The translations under genes and the position numbers were made by a program. The notes beneath the pieces were generated by a model. It saw nothing but the letters and a program-made list of their open reading frames with translations, searched no databases and was not told the DNA's origin. This document shows, one piece after another, positions 43,747 through 50,419 of a stretch of DNA of 64,000 nucleotides; the stretch's first letter is position 1; each line of letters opens with the position of its first letter. The DNA is from Anaerobacillus sp. CMMVII (GTDB lineage: Bacteria; Bacillota; Bacilli; Bacillales; Anaerobacillaceae). The stretch is from NCBI RefSeq assembly GCF_025377685.1, contig NZ_JACEHK010000003.1, positions 124,001 to 188,000 on the forward strand, in the 5' to 3' direction.

Positions 43747-44256
43747 ATGGTCATGAATTTTTTAAGAAACAACAAAATTGCAGCAGGTTTATTAGCAGTA
43801 CTACGTGTATATCTTGGATGGAGCTGGCTATCAGCAGGTTGGGGAAAAGTTACAGGGGACCCGTTTAATGCAGGGGGCTACCTCAATGGAGCAGTAAATA
43901 ATCCAGTCGTGAGTCATGGAGAAGTAGTTTATCCAACTTACCTAGCATTCTTAGAAAACTTTGCAATTCCAAACGCGGAACTATTTAGCATCATGGTTGC
44001 TTGGGGAGAAGTACTAGTAGGACTTGGATTAATTCTTGGAGTATTAACAACTTATGCAGCATTCTTCGGTGTAGTCATGAACTTCGCATTCATGTTTGCC
44101 GGAACTATATCTACAAATCCATGGATGGTATTACTTTCAATCTTCATCTTATTCGCAGGCTACAACGCAGGCCGTTTCGGTGGAGACCGTTGGGTTATGC
44201 CATATCTAAAAAATATGATTTCTAAAAATAAAGGCAGCATAAGCAAAAAGGCTTAA
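43747..44256 (+). CDS. DoxX family membrane protein, copy 3
   Basis: 169 residues. Differs from copies 1 and 2 at GDPFNAGG, FLENFAIP, MNFAFMFAGTISTN and a shorter end (KGSISKKA). Its promoter and leader resemble copy 1, while its REP and terminator sequence resemble copy 4, suggesting the unit promoter-gene-REP was duplicated and partly shuffled. Confidence 0.9.
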   Translation: MVMNFLRNNKIAAGLLAVLRVYLGWSWLSAGWGKVTGDPFNAGGYLNGAVNNPVVSHGEVVYPTYLAFLENFAIPNAELFSIMVAWGEVLVGLGLILGVLTTYAAFFGVVMNFAFMFAGTISTNPWMVLLSIFILFAGYNAGRFGGDRWVMPYLKNMISKNKGSISKKA

Positions 44257-44265
44257 ATGTGTCAG

Positions 44266-44330
44266 AGGGGGTCTGACCCCCAGTCAGTTAAAGCGTTAAA
44301 GCACGAGCTCAAAAGGAGCTCGTGTTTTTT
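44266..44330 (+). terminator. REP plus terminator after doxX copy 3
   Basis: GGGGGTCTGACCCCCAGTCAG, then CACGAGCTC / GAGCTCGTG stem and six T. Confidence 0.88.
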
Positions 44331-44404
44331 GTTGGAAGCACCCGGTAGAGTTTAGCCTCTTAAATTTACATCTATTATTTGATTAGTTGTCCGAGGATTT
44401 ACAC

Positions 44405-44520
44405 ATGTGTCGGTGAAAGTTAACTTTGTTTACCCTGTAATTAATAGTTATAACTTCGAAAGTTCACTTTCCTTTATCTAATAACTTGTTCAATTATAAT
44501 TACATCAAGTATAACCTTCA
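44405..44520. repeat. Rearranged copy of the GAAAGTTCACTTTC element
   Basis: GGTGAAAGTTAACTTTG, then ACCCTGTAATTAATAGTTATAACTTCGAAAGTTCACTTTCC. The end and start blocks stand in swapped order relative to 39031-39139, as if two fragments met. Confidence 0.6.
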
Positions 44521-44642
44521 TGGGGGAGGGGTGCGCCCCCAATGCACTGGCAAAGTGTAAATTATTTCATTCTAAAAGGAGGAAAATCAGCGGTAGTGTT
44601 GAATTTACTAATTTGAAAAATGTTCAAGGAGGCGATTTAGAT

Positions 44643-45197
44643 TTGGCAAGAAAATTAAGGATTTATTTTGGTGGGGCAACGTACCATATTACCAACCGTG
44701 GCAACCGCCGTGAAGCTGTTTTTTATGATGATGAAGATCGAAATAGGTACTTAAAAATACTAGAAGAAACCCGCGCTATTTACCCTTTTATCCTCCACTC
44801 ATATTGTCTTATGTCAAACCACATTCATCTTCTATTAGAAACAATCGACCATCACCCTAAGGAAATTATGAAAATGATAAATTCCCGATATGCAATCTAT
44901 TTTAATAAACGGCATGAGTTAGTTGGACACCTATTTCAAGGACGTTACGGAGCAGAAATAATTGATACACCACAATATTTTCTAGAAGCGAGTAGGTATA
45001 TTCATCTAAATCCGGTAGAGGCAAAAATGGTGGAGCGTCCCCAGGATTATCCGTGGAGTAGTTATCAAGCATTTATATCTGATTCGAAAAATCCTCATAT
45101 ATCCACTGAAAAAACCTTAGCTTATTTTGAAAACTCCCAAAAAGAAACCTACAAATATTATGTTGAGAGTATATTAAAACCGACTGACCAGTTTTAA
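44643..45197 (+). CDS. REP-associated tyrosine transposase (RAYT), IS200-like Y1 family
   Basis: 184 residues from TTG 44643 (AAGGAGG 10 nt upstream); the frame is open upstream to 44520 but without a site. Opening RKLRIYFGGATYHITNRGNR, the metal-binding HUH in YCLMSNHIHLLLE (His-Ile-His), and the Y1-tyrosine region NSRYAIYFNKRHELVGHLFQ, all standard for RAYTs. There are no IS200/605 ends around it. It is a single-copy, domesticated-type transposase beside many REP palindromes, which these enzymes are known to process. It sits between doxX copies 3 and 4. Confidence 0.9.
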   Translation: MARKLRIYFGGATYHITNRGNRREAVFYDDEDRNRYLKILEETRAIYPFILHSYCLMSNHIHLLLETIDHHPKEIMKMINSRYAIYFNKRHELVGHLFQGRYGAEIIDTPQYFLEASRYIHLNPVEAKMVERPQDYPWSSYQAFISDSKNPHISTEKTLAYFENSQKETYKYYVESILKPTDQF

Positions 45198-45277
45198 CTA
45201 TAAAAAGCACGAATGAAGGTCCATTTTAGTCCAAGTATTTCTTAAAGATAAAGGTGGACTTTTATTTAGATTGTTCA

Positions 45278-45353
45278 TTCACAGATTGTTCACCGTTTCA
45301 CAATCGTTTGTTCACAGGTGGGACAGTCAGAACTATGAAACTCATTATATACT
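45278..45353 (+). promoter_or_regulatory. doxX copy 4 promoter with TTCACA triple site
   Basis: TTCACA 45278, TTCACC 45289, TTCACA 45297 (spacings 11 and 8), TTCACA 45311, and -10 TATACT at 45348. The leader GATAGTTAGTGATC..GATCACTCACTATC follows. Confidence 0.6.
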
Positions 45354-45482
45354 ATAAGTGAAGATAGTTAGTGATCACAAACACACTTCACTTTAATCGA
45401 ACTATTCGATTAAACGGCTTAATTTTTTTACTTCTCGATCACTCACTATCTCAATAAAACAACAATGAGGAGATGATCGGTT

Positions 45483-45977
45483 ATGGTCATGAATTTCTTA
45501 AGAAACAACAAAATAGCAGCAGGTTTATTAGCAGTATTACGTGTATATCTTGGATGGAGCTGGCTATCAGCAGGTTGGGGAAAAGTAACAGGGGACCCGT
45601 TTAATGCAGGGGGCTACCTCAATGGAGCAGTAAATAATCCAGTCGTGAGTCATGGAGAAGTAGTTTACCCAACTTATCTTGCATTCCTAGAAAATTTTGC
45701 ACTTCCAAACGCTGAACTATTTAGCATCATGGTTGCTTGGGGAGAAGTACTAGTAGGCCTTGGACTAATTCTTGGAGTTTTAACAACTTACGCAGCATTC
45801 TTCGGTGTAGTCATGAATTTCTCATTCATGTTTGCAGGAACTATCTCTTCTAATCCATGGATGGTATTACTTTCTATCTTCATCTTATTCGCAGGCTACA
45901 ACGCTGGCCGTTTCGGTGGAGACCGTTGGGTTATGCCATATCTAAAAAATATGATTTCTAAAATAAAAACAGCGTGA
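45483..45977 (+). CDS. DoxX family membrane protein, copy 4 (C-terminus altered)
   Basis: 164 residues. Core identical in style to copy 3, but the end reads KNMISKIKTA. Compared with the other copies, an A is missing from the TCTAAAAATAAA run (here four A, 45960-45963). The following GTGAGCAAAAGGCTGCAGCATAA still encodes the lost SVSK..AAA tail in another frame. The protein is probably functional, as only the polar tail changes, if the deletion is real. Confidence 0.88.
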   Translation: MVMNFLRNNKIAAGLLAVLRVYLGWSWLSAGWGKVTGDPFNAGGYLNGAVNNPVVSHGEVVYPTYLAFLENFALPNAELFSIMVAWGEVLVGLGLILGVLTTYAAFFGVVMNFSFMFAGTISSNPWMVLLSIFILFAGYNAGRFGGDRWVMPYLKNMISKIKTA

Positions 45978-46006
45978 GCAAAAGGCTGCAGCATAAATGT
46001 GTCAAT

Positions 46007-46090
46007 TGGGGTCTGACCCCCAGTCAGTTAAAGCGTTAAAGTGCCGAAAAGCACGTGTTGATTTTGTGAATTCGTGCTTTTCGTATTAAA
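46007..46090 (+). terminator. REP plus terminator after doxX copy 4
   Basis: GGGGTCTGACCCCCAGTCAGTTAAAG, then CGAAAAGCACG / CGTGCTTTTCG stem. Confidence 0.75.
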
Positions 46091-46156
46091 TGTCACAGAA
46101 GAATACTCCTAATGTAAGTTATTATTTAGTCGAGTTGTAGTTTAGGGGGAGTAATC

Positions 46157-46747
46157 ATGGTTGAAGATCAAGCAGTATTACCGTCAACTGAAGATAAGAT
46201 ATTATCAGCGGCGATAAATTTGATGGAGAAAAAGGGTTATAAAGCAGTCACGATGAAGGAGATTGCACTAGCAGCAGGATTTAGTGAAATGACTCTGTTT
46301 CGTAGATTTGGCAGCAAAAAATCAATTTTGGATGCCGCTGTAGAGAAGTATTCTTATAATTTTTGTATGAAGAAAATATTTGAAGAAGACATTATTTATG
46401 ATTTAGAACATGATTTAACCTTAATTGCAAAAATGTATCACAAATATATGAATCAAAATAAAAAAATTGTTATACTTTCGTTTCAAGAACGCCACTTCCA
46501 TCCTGAAATTGGTCGGAAGGCTGCTGAAAATCCGAAGATCTTAAAGGAATATTTGCTTCGATACCTAAGTGAAATGAAGCGAAGAGAGAAGATAAAAGGG
46601 GATGACATTGAGGCTAATGTAATGTCGTTTTTATGGGTGAACCTAGGTTTCTTCATGGCACAGTTTGTTGCCGGCGAAGAGGTTTCACCGATGAATGAAA
46701 CTGAGTTTATTGAAAGTAGCGTTAAACTATTTAAATCTGGAGTTTGA
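46157..46747 (+). CDS. TetR/AcrR family transcriptional regulator
   Basis: 196 residues from ATG 46157 (GGGGGAG site). The N-terminal DNA-binding domain is typical: ILSAAINLMEKKGYKAVTMKEIALAAGFSE split as helix 1, GYKAVTM, and the HTH with MTLFRRFGSKKSILDAA. The C-terminal ligand domain is not assignable. It lies just downstream of the doxX array in the same direction and may control it, but no operator was matched; the AATCAAACGTTTGATT palindromes are also candidates for some TetR protein. Confidence 0.92.
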   Translation: MVEDQAVLPSTEDKILSAAINLMEKKGYKAVTMKEIALAAGFSEMTLFRRFGSKKSILDAAVEKYSYNFCMKKIFEEDIIYDLEHDLTLIAKMYHKYMNQNKKIVILSFQERHFHPEIGRKAAENPKILKEYLLRYLSEMKRREKIKGDDIEANVMSFLWVNLGFFMAQFVAGEEVSPMNETEFIESSVKLFKSGV

Positions 46748-46762
46748 CCATATAAAAAAAGT

Positions 46763-46805
46763 AACACACCCTCCATGTTATCTAAGGGCATAGAGGGTGT
46801 GTTTA
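46763..46805 (+). terminator. Terminator of the tetR-type gene
   Basis: AACACACCCTC / GAGGGTGTGTT stem with TTAC following; also serves the convergent gene. Confidence 0.75.
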
Positions 46806-46826
46806 CTAGTTCATTCGCTTAAAAAT

Positions 46827-47042
46827 TTAAGAGCATTTATGATGTAATTGTGTTTTCTTACCTACATTTTTATCGAAATCAAACTTTTGAAAACAATTGC
46901 AATTAGCACAAGCCCTTCCTAGTAACTCTCCACTTTCAGGCGATTTAAAATATACTTCATCAAAACCACAAACAGAGCATTCAATAACGTAATAAATTAC
47001 ACGGGGACCTAACGTTGCATCTAATAAATAGTGAAAATACAT
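46827..47042 (-). CDS. Small zinc-binding protein
   Basis: 71 residues, start ATG 47042 with GAGGTGAG upstream. Two CxxC pairs (CSVC near residue 22, CANC near 45) plus a late His-His-x-Cys. Cytosolic, no membrane helix. Family unknown; a zinc ribbon of the kind found in short Bacillus proteins. Confidence 0.6.
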   Translation of the reverse strand: MYFHYLLDATLGPRVIYYVIECSVCGFDEVYFKSPESGELLGRACANCNCFQKFDFDKNVGKKTQLHHKCS

Positions 47043-47327
47043 TCGTCGCTCACCTCATACTCTTTTTTTTAGAAAAATTTAAATAGCGCATGCCTTCCAG
47101 CCCATTTAAAAAAGCACTTTTGGTTGGAAGAACATTTACTTGTAGGAGCCTTGCGCTTTTCTTTTAATATATCATTTGCCATTGTGAATAAAGTGTTAGA
47201 ATTTGTCAGTGGTGGACAAGTTTTTTTAGGGAATGGTGTCAGTTTGTATGAGTAACTTTCCCATACCTAAAAACTTAGGAGCAGTGCTCTCAAAGAAGAG
47301 CTGCTTCACGAATAGCTAGAAAAGGCA
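47043..47327. other. Intergenic region
   Basis: Contains a weak AAAAGCAC..GCGCTTTTC dyad near 47110-47165; nothing else recognised. Confidence 0.4.
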
Positions 47328-47415
47328 TGATATATCAAGTTCTCGGGGGCATTTTTCTAAAATTCGACTTGGAAAGCTCTAAAGCCACAAAGTTTATGAA
47401 AACAGCCTCATACAA
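47328..47415 (-). repeat. Copy of the decayed GGCTSTTTTCGTAAAC repeat
   Basis: Minus strand: TGAGGCTGTTTTCATAAAC..TGTGGCTTTAG, ending GCCCCCGAGAACTTGATATATC; same ends as 9373-9520 but a shorter middle. Confidence 0.55.
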
Positions 47416-47416
47416 A

Positions 47417-47447
47417 AAGAGTCATTGCACAGTGCAATGACTCTTGG
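47417..47447 (-). terminator. Terminator of the polyferredoxin gene
   Basis: AAGAGTCATTGCAC with its exact mirror; on the minus strand followed by TTTTTG. Confidence 0.88.
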
Positions 47448-47460
47448 ATCTTCAACAAGG

Positions 47461-48480
47461 CTAATCAAGAAAGAATATTAAATCTTTAAATTCAAGGTAG
47501 GTAATGTTTGTTGTCCAATGTCCTGTCATTTTTGCATAAAATATAACGATAAAAAATAAAGCAAAAAAACCAACCGGTAGTATCCATTTATTGACTTTCT
47601 TTGTTGCAACGGTCATGTCTAATGTGTCTTTAACAGGACAAGCCTCAACGCATTGCATGCAGGCGGTACATTCAGGTGTTAGAACAGCTTTCTTAGTCGC
47701 TACGTCTATTCCATTTGGACAGGCGCGAGTACAAGCTTTACAATCGATGCAACTAGCTTCATTTCGACGGAACTTTGTTAGCGTAAAAATTGATCCGAGT
47801 CCTATAAACGCACCGTACGGACATAGAAAACGACACCAGAAATTTTTAATAAATAGTGAGAGTAATAGTAAAACAAGAATGACTGTAAATGCAACACCAG
47901 AGATATTTAAGAAAAATAACATCATTTTAACATCTGATATTTTATTATAGGTACTATTTAAAAATTCATAGGCAAAAAATGCAGGCATGTCGATTAATAT
48001 AGCTTTTACGAAAAAGAATAGAATTAAATATTTTAACGGGTATAGGAACCATGTCAGCCATCTAGGTGGATTATAATTACGTTTAAAAATCTTCTTACCA
48101 ATATTTCCAACAAATTCGCTGATTGTTCCAATCGGACACATCCAACTGCAAAAAATCCTTTTAAATATGATCCCTGAACCTACAAAGAAAGTAAATAAAA
48201 CAAGGCCAGCAGGGTGGATCGTATCGAAATGTCCAGTCGAAAGCCAAACTTTTAATGCGACAAGGGCGCTAATCGGTAAAAATCCTTCAACTGCTGCAGG
48301 CCTTTCAACAAATGGTTCCAATCCAAAGGTCGCAAAGTGTAAGTAAAATTGATAGAAGCGGTAGCCTATATATAAAAGAAACAGTGAAAATAAGATTTGT
48401 GTAGCGTTGCGTGCAAGTTGCACAGGTTGTTTTTTTAGTCGTTTCTTTAGAGGCTTCTTAAATGTGGTTTCTAAATTCAT
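47461..48480 (-). CDS. Membrane 4Fe-4S polyferredoxin, NapH/NosR-C-like
   Basis: 339 residues from ATG 48480 (GGGAGGG upstream); the frame extends upstream to 48537 without a site. About five helices with two cytoplasmic CxxxCP motifs (CSWMCPIG, CRFLCPYG) typical of NapH-type proteins. Two 4Fe-4S clusters follow: CIDCKACTRACP and CTACMQCVEACP. It passes electrons from the quinol pool to an external or membrane partner. Upstream, TTTGTGATGTTTGTTAC resembles tandem ResD-type half-sites, with TATAAT nearby. It may feed the cytochromes at 58-64 kb. Confidence 0.88.
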   Translation of the reverse strand: MNLETTFKKPLKKRLKKQPVQLARNATQILFSLFLLYIGYRFYQFYLHFATFGLEPFVERPAAVEGFLPISALVALKVWLSTGHFDTIHPAGLVLFTFFVGSGIIFKRIFCSWMCPIGTISEFVGNIGKKIFKRNYNPPRWLTWFLYPLKYLILFFFVKAILIDMPAFFAYEFLNSTYNKISDVKMMLFFLNISGVAFTVILVLLLLSLFIKNFWCRFLCPYGAFIGLGSIFTLTKFRRNEASCIDCKACTRACPNGIDVATKKAVLTPECTACMQCVEACPVKDTLDMTVATKKVNKWILPVGFFALFFIVIFYAKMTGHWTTNITYLEFKDLIFFLD

Positions 48481-48600
48481 TTTATATCCCTCCCATTTTT
48501 TTATTATAGGGAACGCAGGAGATATATTTTGTAACAAACATCACAAATATTGAGCGAGTTGGGGCAATCTTATGAAAGTTTTTATTGTAAAAAGTAAAAA

Positions 48601-48625
48601 AACTACTGAAAAAACACCAGTAGTT
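48601..48625 (-). terminator. Terminator of the 49-residue ORF
   Basis: AACTACTG / CAGTAGTT stem; minus-strand side continues with a long T run. Confidence 0.82.
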
Positions 48626-48652
48626 TAATAAACATATGTATAGTAATGTCAG

Positions 48653-48802
48653 TTAGATTGACTTAACTTTAGGTTGAATGATAAGCATTTTTTCAATCTC
48701 TTTAACTAAATCCTTAGAAGTTAAACTGTGGTTTGTATCTCCAAGTTTTTGTGCTTCTTTAAGGATGAAAAGCAATTTCTCTTGCGTAAGTTGATGTAAC
48801 AT
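48653..48802 (-). CDS. Small conserved-looking ORF, 49 residues
   Basis: Two adjacent ATG codons follow GGAGGAC; the second (48802) has the better 5-nt spacing. Starts MLHQLTQEKLLFILKEAQKL and continues as one more amphipathic helix; acidic-basic mix, no Cys. The good ribosome site and own terminator support a real gene. Layout recalls small regulators of sporulation or signalling, but no family is assigned. Confidence 0.6.
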   Translation of the reverse strand: MLHQLTQEKLLFILKEAQKLGDTNHSLTSKDLVKEIEKMLIIQPKVKSI

Positions 48803-48805
48803 CAT

Positions 48806-49028
48806 GTCCTCCTAATTACAAAATTATAAATAATTACCAAATTATTATATTATAATATAGTAAACTACTACCACTACTATTTTTCTACAAAAATAGACAA
48901 AATAGGTCAAAAGATACTGTTTGAATTTGGTTGCTTTTGGCAAAATAAGAGTAACATCAGTTATTTAGACCTAAACTCGCGATAAAGACACCAACGGTGA
49001 AAATTCAGTTTGCATTATTACGTACGAA
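48806..49028. other. Intergenic region
   Basis: Upstream region of the divergent 49-residue ORF and of the riboswitch transcript; AT-rich, no repeat. Confidence 0.4.
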
Positions 49029-49103
49029 AGGGCAACCTCAACGAAAGATGAAGGGCGCAAAGCTATAGGGGCTAAGTCTTAATGATACGCCAGCCAGCTA
49101 CCG
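49029..49103 (+). ncRNA. Cyclic di-GMP-I (GEMM-I) riboswitch, second
   Basis: Conserved blocks on the plus strand: GGGCAACCTC, a GAAA tetraloop, GGGCGCAAAGCTA, GGGGCTAA, and GCCAGCCAGCTACCG. The stem-loops form with normal lengths. About 50 nt downstream lies a ribosome site and a 52-codon ORF; I see no terminator between, so control of translation or a distal terminator is possible. Confidence 0.93.
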
Positions 49104-49155
49104 AATACTTAAAACCTTCGACGTTTAATGTGAAAATGAGGAGGAGAATGTAGAG

Positions 49156-49314
49156 TTGAATTTCTTTAGGCTTTGTTGGCACAAGTTTTTGATGAATTAT
49201 AACTACACTCTTTACAAAGATTGTCTTGATCCAAAAATGAAGGAGATATTCTTCCAAAGAGCTTTGTTTCACTCAAGCAAACTAATCAAAAGCAGTACCA
49301 GCGCCGTGTCCTAA
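49156..49314 (+). CDS. Small protein under c-di-GMP-I riboswitch
   Basis: 52 residues from TTG 49156, with AGGAGGAG about 10 nt upstream. It starts NFFRLCWHKFLMNYNYTLYK, then CLDPKMKEIFFQRALFHSS; Phe-, Lys- and His-rich, with two Cys, no export signal. The ORF ends inside the stem of a good terminator, so riboswitch plus ORF make one short transcript whose only product is this protein. A c-di-GMP-linked function is inferred from that alone. Confidence 0.6.
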   Translation: MNFFRLCWHKFLMNYNYTLYKDCLDPKMKEIFFQRALFHSSKLIKSSTSAVS

Positions 49315-49333
49315 TCACGCGCTGGTATTTTTA
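49296..49333 (+). terminator. Terminator of the riboswitch transcript
   Basis: TACCAGCGCCGTG / CACGCGCTGGTA stem (one bulge), then TTTTTAT. Confidence 0.88.
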
Positions 49334-49362
49334 TATTTAGTGAGTTTAGTTGGTCAGACTCA

Positions 49363-49552
49363 AAGAAAGTTCACTTTCCATCAGAGATGTAAATCTATTT
49401 TATTTTGCACTAGCTGATTTCAATAAGAGAAAGTGAACTTTCCTGTGGGAGGCTATTTACAAGTAGCCCCAAAGAAAGTTCACTTTCACCATTAAGAATG
49501 TAAATCAATTTTGCGCTACCTAGACTTGATAGAGAAAGTGAACTTTCGAGAA
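49363..49552. repeat. Two consecutive copies of the GAAAGTTCACTTTC element
   Basis: First copy 49363-49452 and second 49473-49552, each starting GAAAGTTCACTTTC and ending GAAAGTGAACTTTC, with ATGTAAATCWATTTT and CTTGATAGAGAAAG blocks inside. Between them, TGTGGGAGGCTATTTACAAGTAGCCCC is the reversed form of the GTAAATAG block. A REP core follows at 49577. Confidence 0.75.
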
Positions 49553-49556
49553 TGTT

Positions 49557-49605
49557 TTAACGCTTTAAAGCACTGGGGGTCAGACCCCCTCCGAGACCCC
49601 CTCCG
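49557..49605. repeat. REP overlapping the 3' end of the sigma-factor gene
   Basis: CGCTTTAAAGCACTGGGGGTCAGACCCCCTCCGAGACCCCCTCCGAAGG; the minus-strand coding sequence runs through it. Confidence 0.82.
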
Positions 49606-50138
49606 AAGGCTCCCTCCCCTAAAAGGTCTAGTAGTTCGCTAGTTTTTAGGTTTGTTTGTAGTTTGAGTATGGCGCGTTTTCGCCAGGTTTTTACTGTGTC
49701 TATTGAAACGTTATATTGCTTAGCAATCTCGGTAAGGCCTTTTCCATGCTCATAAAATTCTATGAGCCATATTCGTTCTGTCTTTGAAAGAAAAGGTAGC
49801 ATACGATTGATTGGAAAACAAACTTGTACGGGTTCTACTGTTGCTACTATGCTTTCGACCATTTCCGGTTCTAGGCAGCATTGAAATCGTTGCTGATATT
49901 TTCGTTCTTGAGTGAGAAAGTTCAGTAGCTTGCCACGAATGTACTTCTTTGCGTATCCTGGGAACTGCCCTTTCGATTCATTGAACTTTATGCTTGCTTC
50001 CCACAAGGCGATTAACCCCACTTGATACAGCTCATCATATTGGTGTAGATAGTTTAGTTGCTTTATTTGCTTTTTAATAAGCGGCTCAAATTTTACAACA
50101 AGCTCCTCAAACGATAATTCATTGACATTCATCTTCAT
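49557..50138 (-). CDS. Sigma-70 family RNA polymerase sigma factor with REP-derived C-terminus
   Basis: 193 residues from ATG 50138 (GGAG site). Region 2 near residues 8-85 (LYQVGLIALWEASIKFNES, YIRGKLLNFLTQERKY) and region 4 near 125-170 (LSKTERIWLIEFYEHGKGLTEIAKQYNVSIDTVKTWRKRA split as helix-turn-helix). It recruits polymerase to a small regulon. The last 20 residues (GEGAFGGGLGGGLTPSALKR) are encoded by the REP, so the repeat has replaced the native end. No anti-sigma gene is evident. Confidence 0.82.
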   Translation of the reverse strand: MKMNVNELSFEELVVKFEPLIKKQIKQLNYLHQYDELYQVGLIALWEASIKFNESKGQFPGYAKKYIRGKLLNFLTQERKYQQRFQCCLEPEMVESIVATVEPVQVCFPINRMLPFLSKTERIWLIEFYEHGKGLTEIAKQYNVSIDTVKTWRKRAILKLQTNLKTSELLDLLGEGAFGGGLGGGLTPSALKR

Positions 50139-50316
50139 GAACAACTCCGGCGGAAAGCGCGCCTTCCAAATATTCCGCGGTTGTCCTTATTATCTTGAAG
50201 AAGTAAGTAACTGTCATTTCACTAAACTTTAAGTTTCGAGCAAAATACCTGCTCAAATTTAAAGTTTCACTAGGCCAAACTTGAAGTTTGAGGGCTGAAA
50301 CTTTAAATTTGGCCAT
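50119..50316 (-). CDS. Possible small ORF coupled to the sigma factor
   Basis: 65 codons from ATG 50316, overlapping the sigma-factor start. The frame ends EYLEGALSAGVVHEDECQ. No clear ribosome site, and the region is filled with AAACTTTAAATTT / AAATTTAAAGTTT dyads, so it may instead be a structured leader. Low confidence. Confidence 0.3.
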   Translation of the reverse strand: MAKFKVSALKLQVWPSETLNLSRYFARNLKFSEMTVTYFFKIIRTTAEYLEGALSAGVVHEDECQ

Positions 50317-50384
50317 ATTTTAGCTACAACGAAAGTGGCGGATAATCATTACTAACATCAATTATTGCCTCAGAACCAACGCAA

Positions 50385-50411
50385 AAAAAACCACTCATTT
50401 TTGAGTGGTTT
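50385..50411 (-). terminator. Terminator of the GGDEF/HD-GYP gene
   Basis: AAACCACTCA / TGAGTGGTTT perfect stem, T run on the minus strand. Confidence 0.9.
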
Positions 50412-50419
50412 CATACCAA

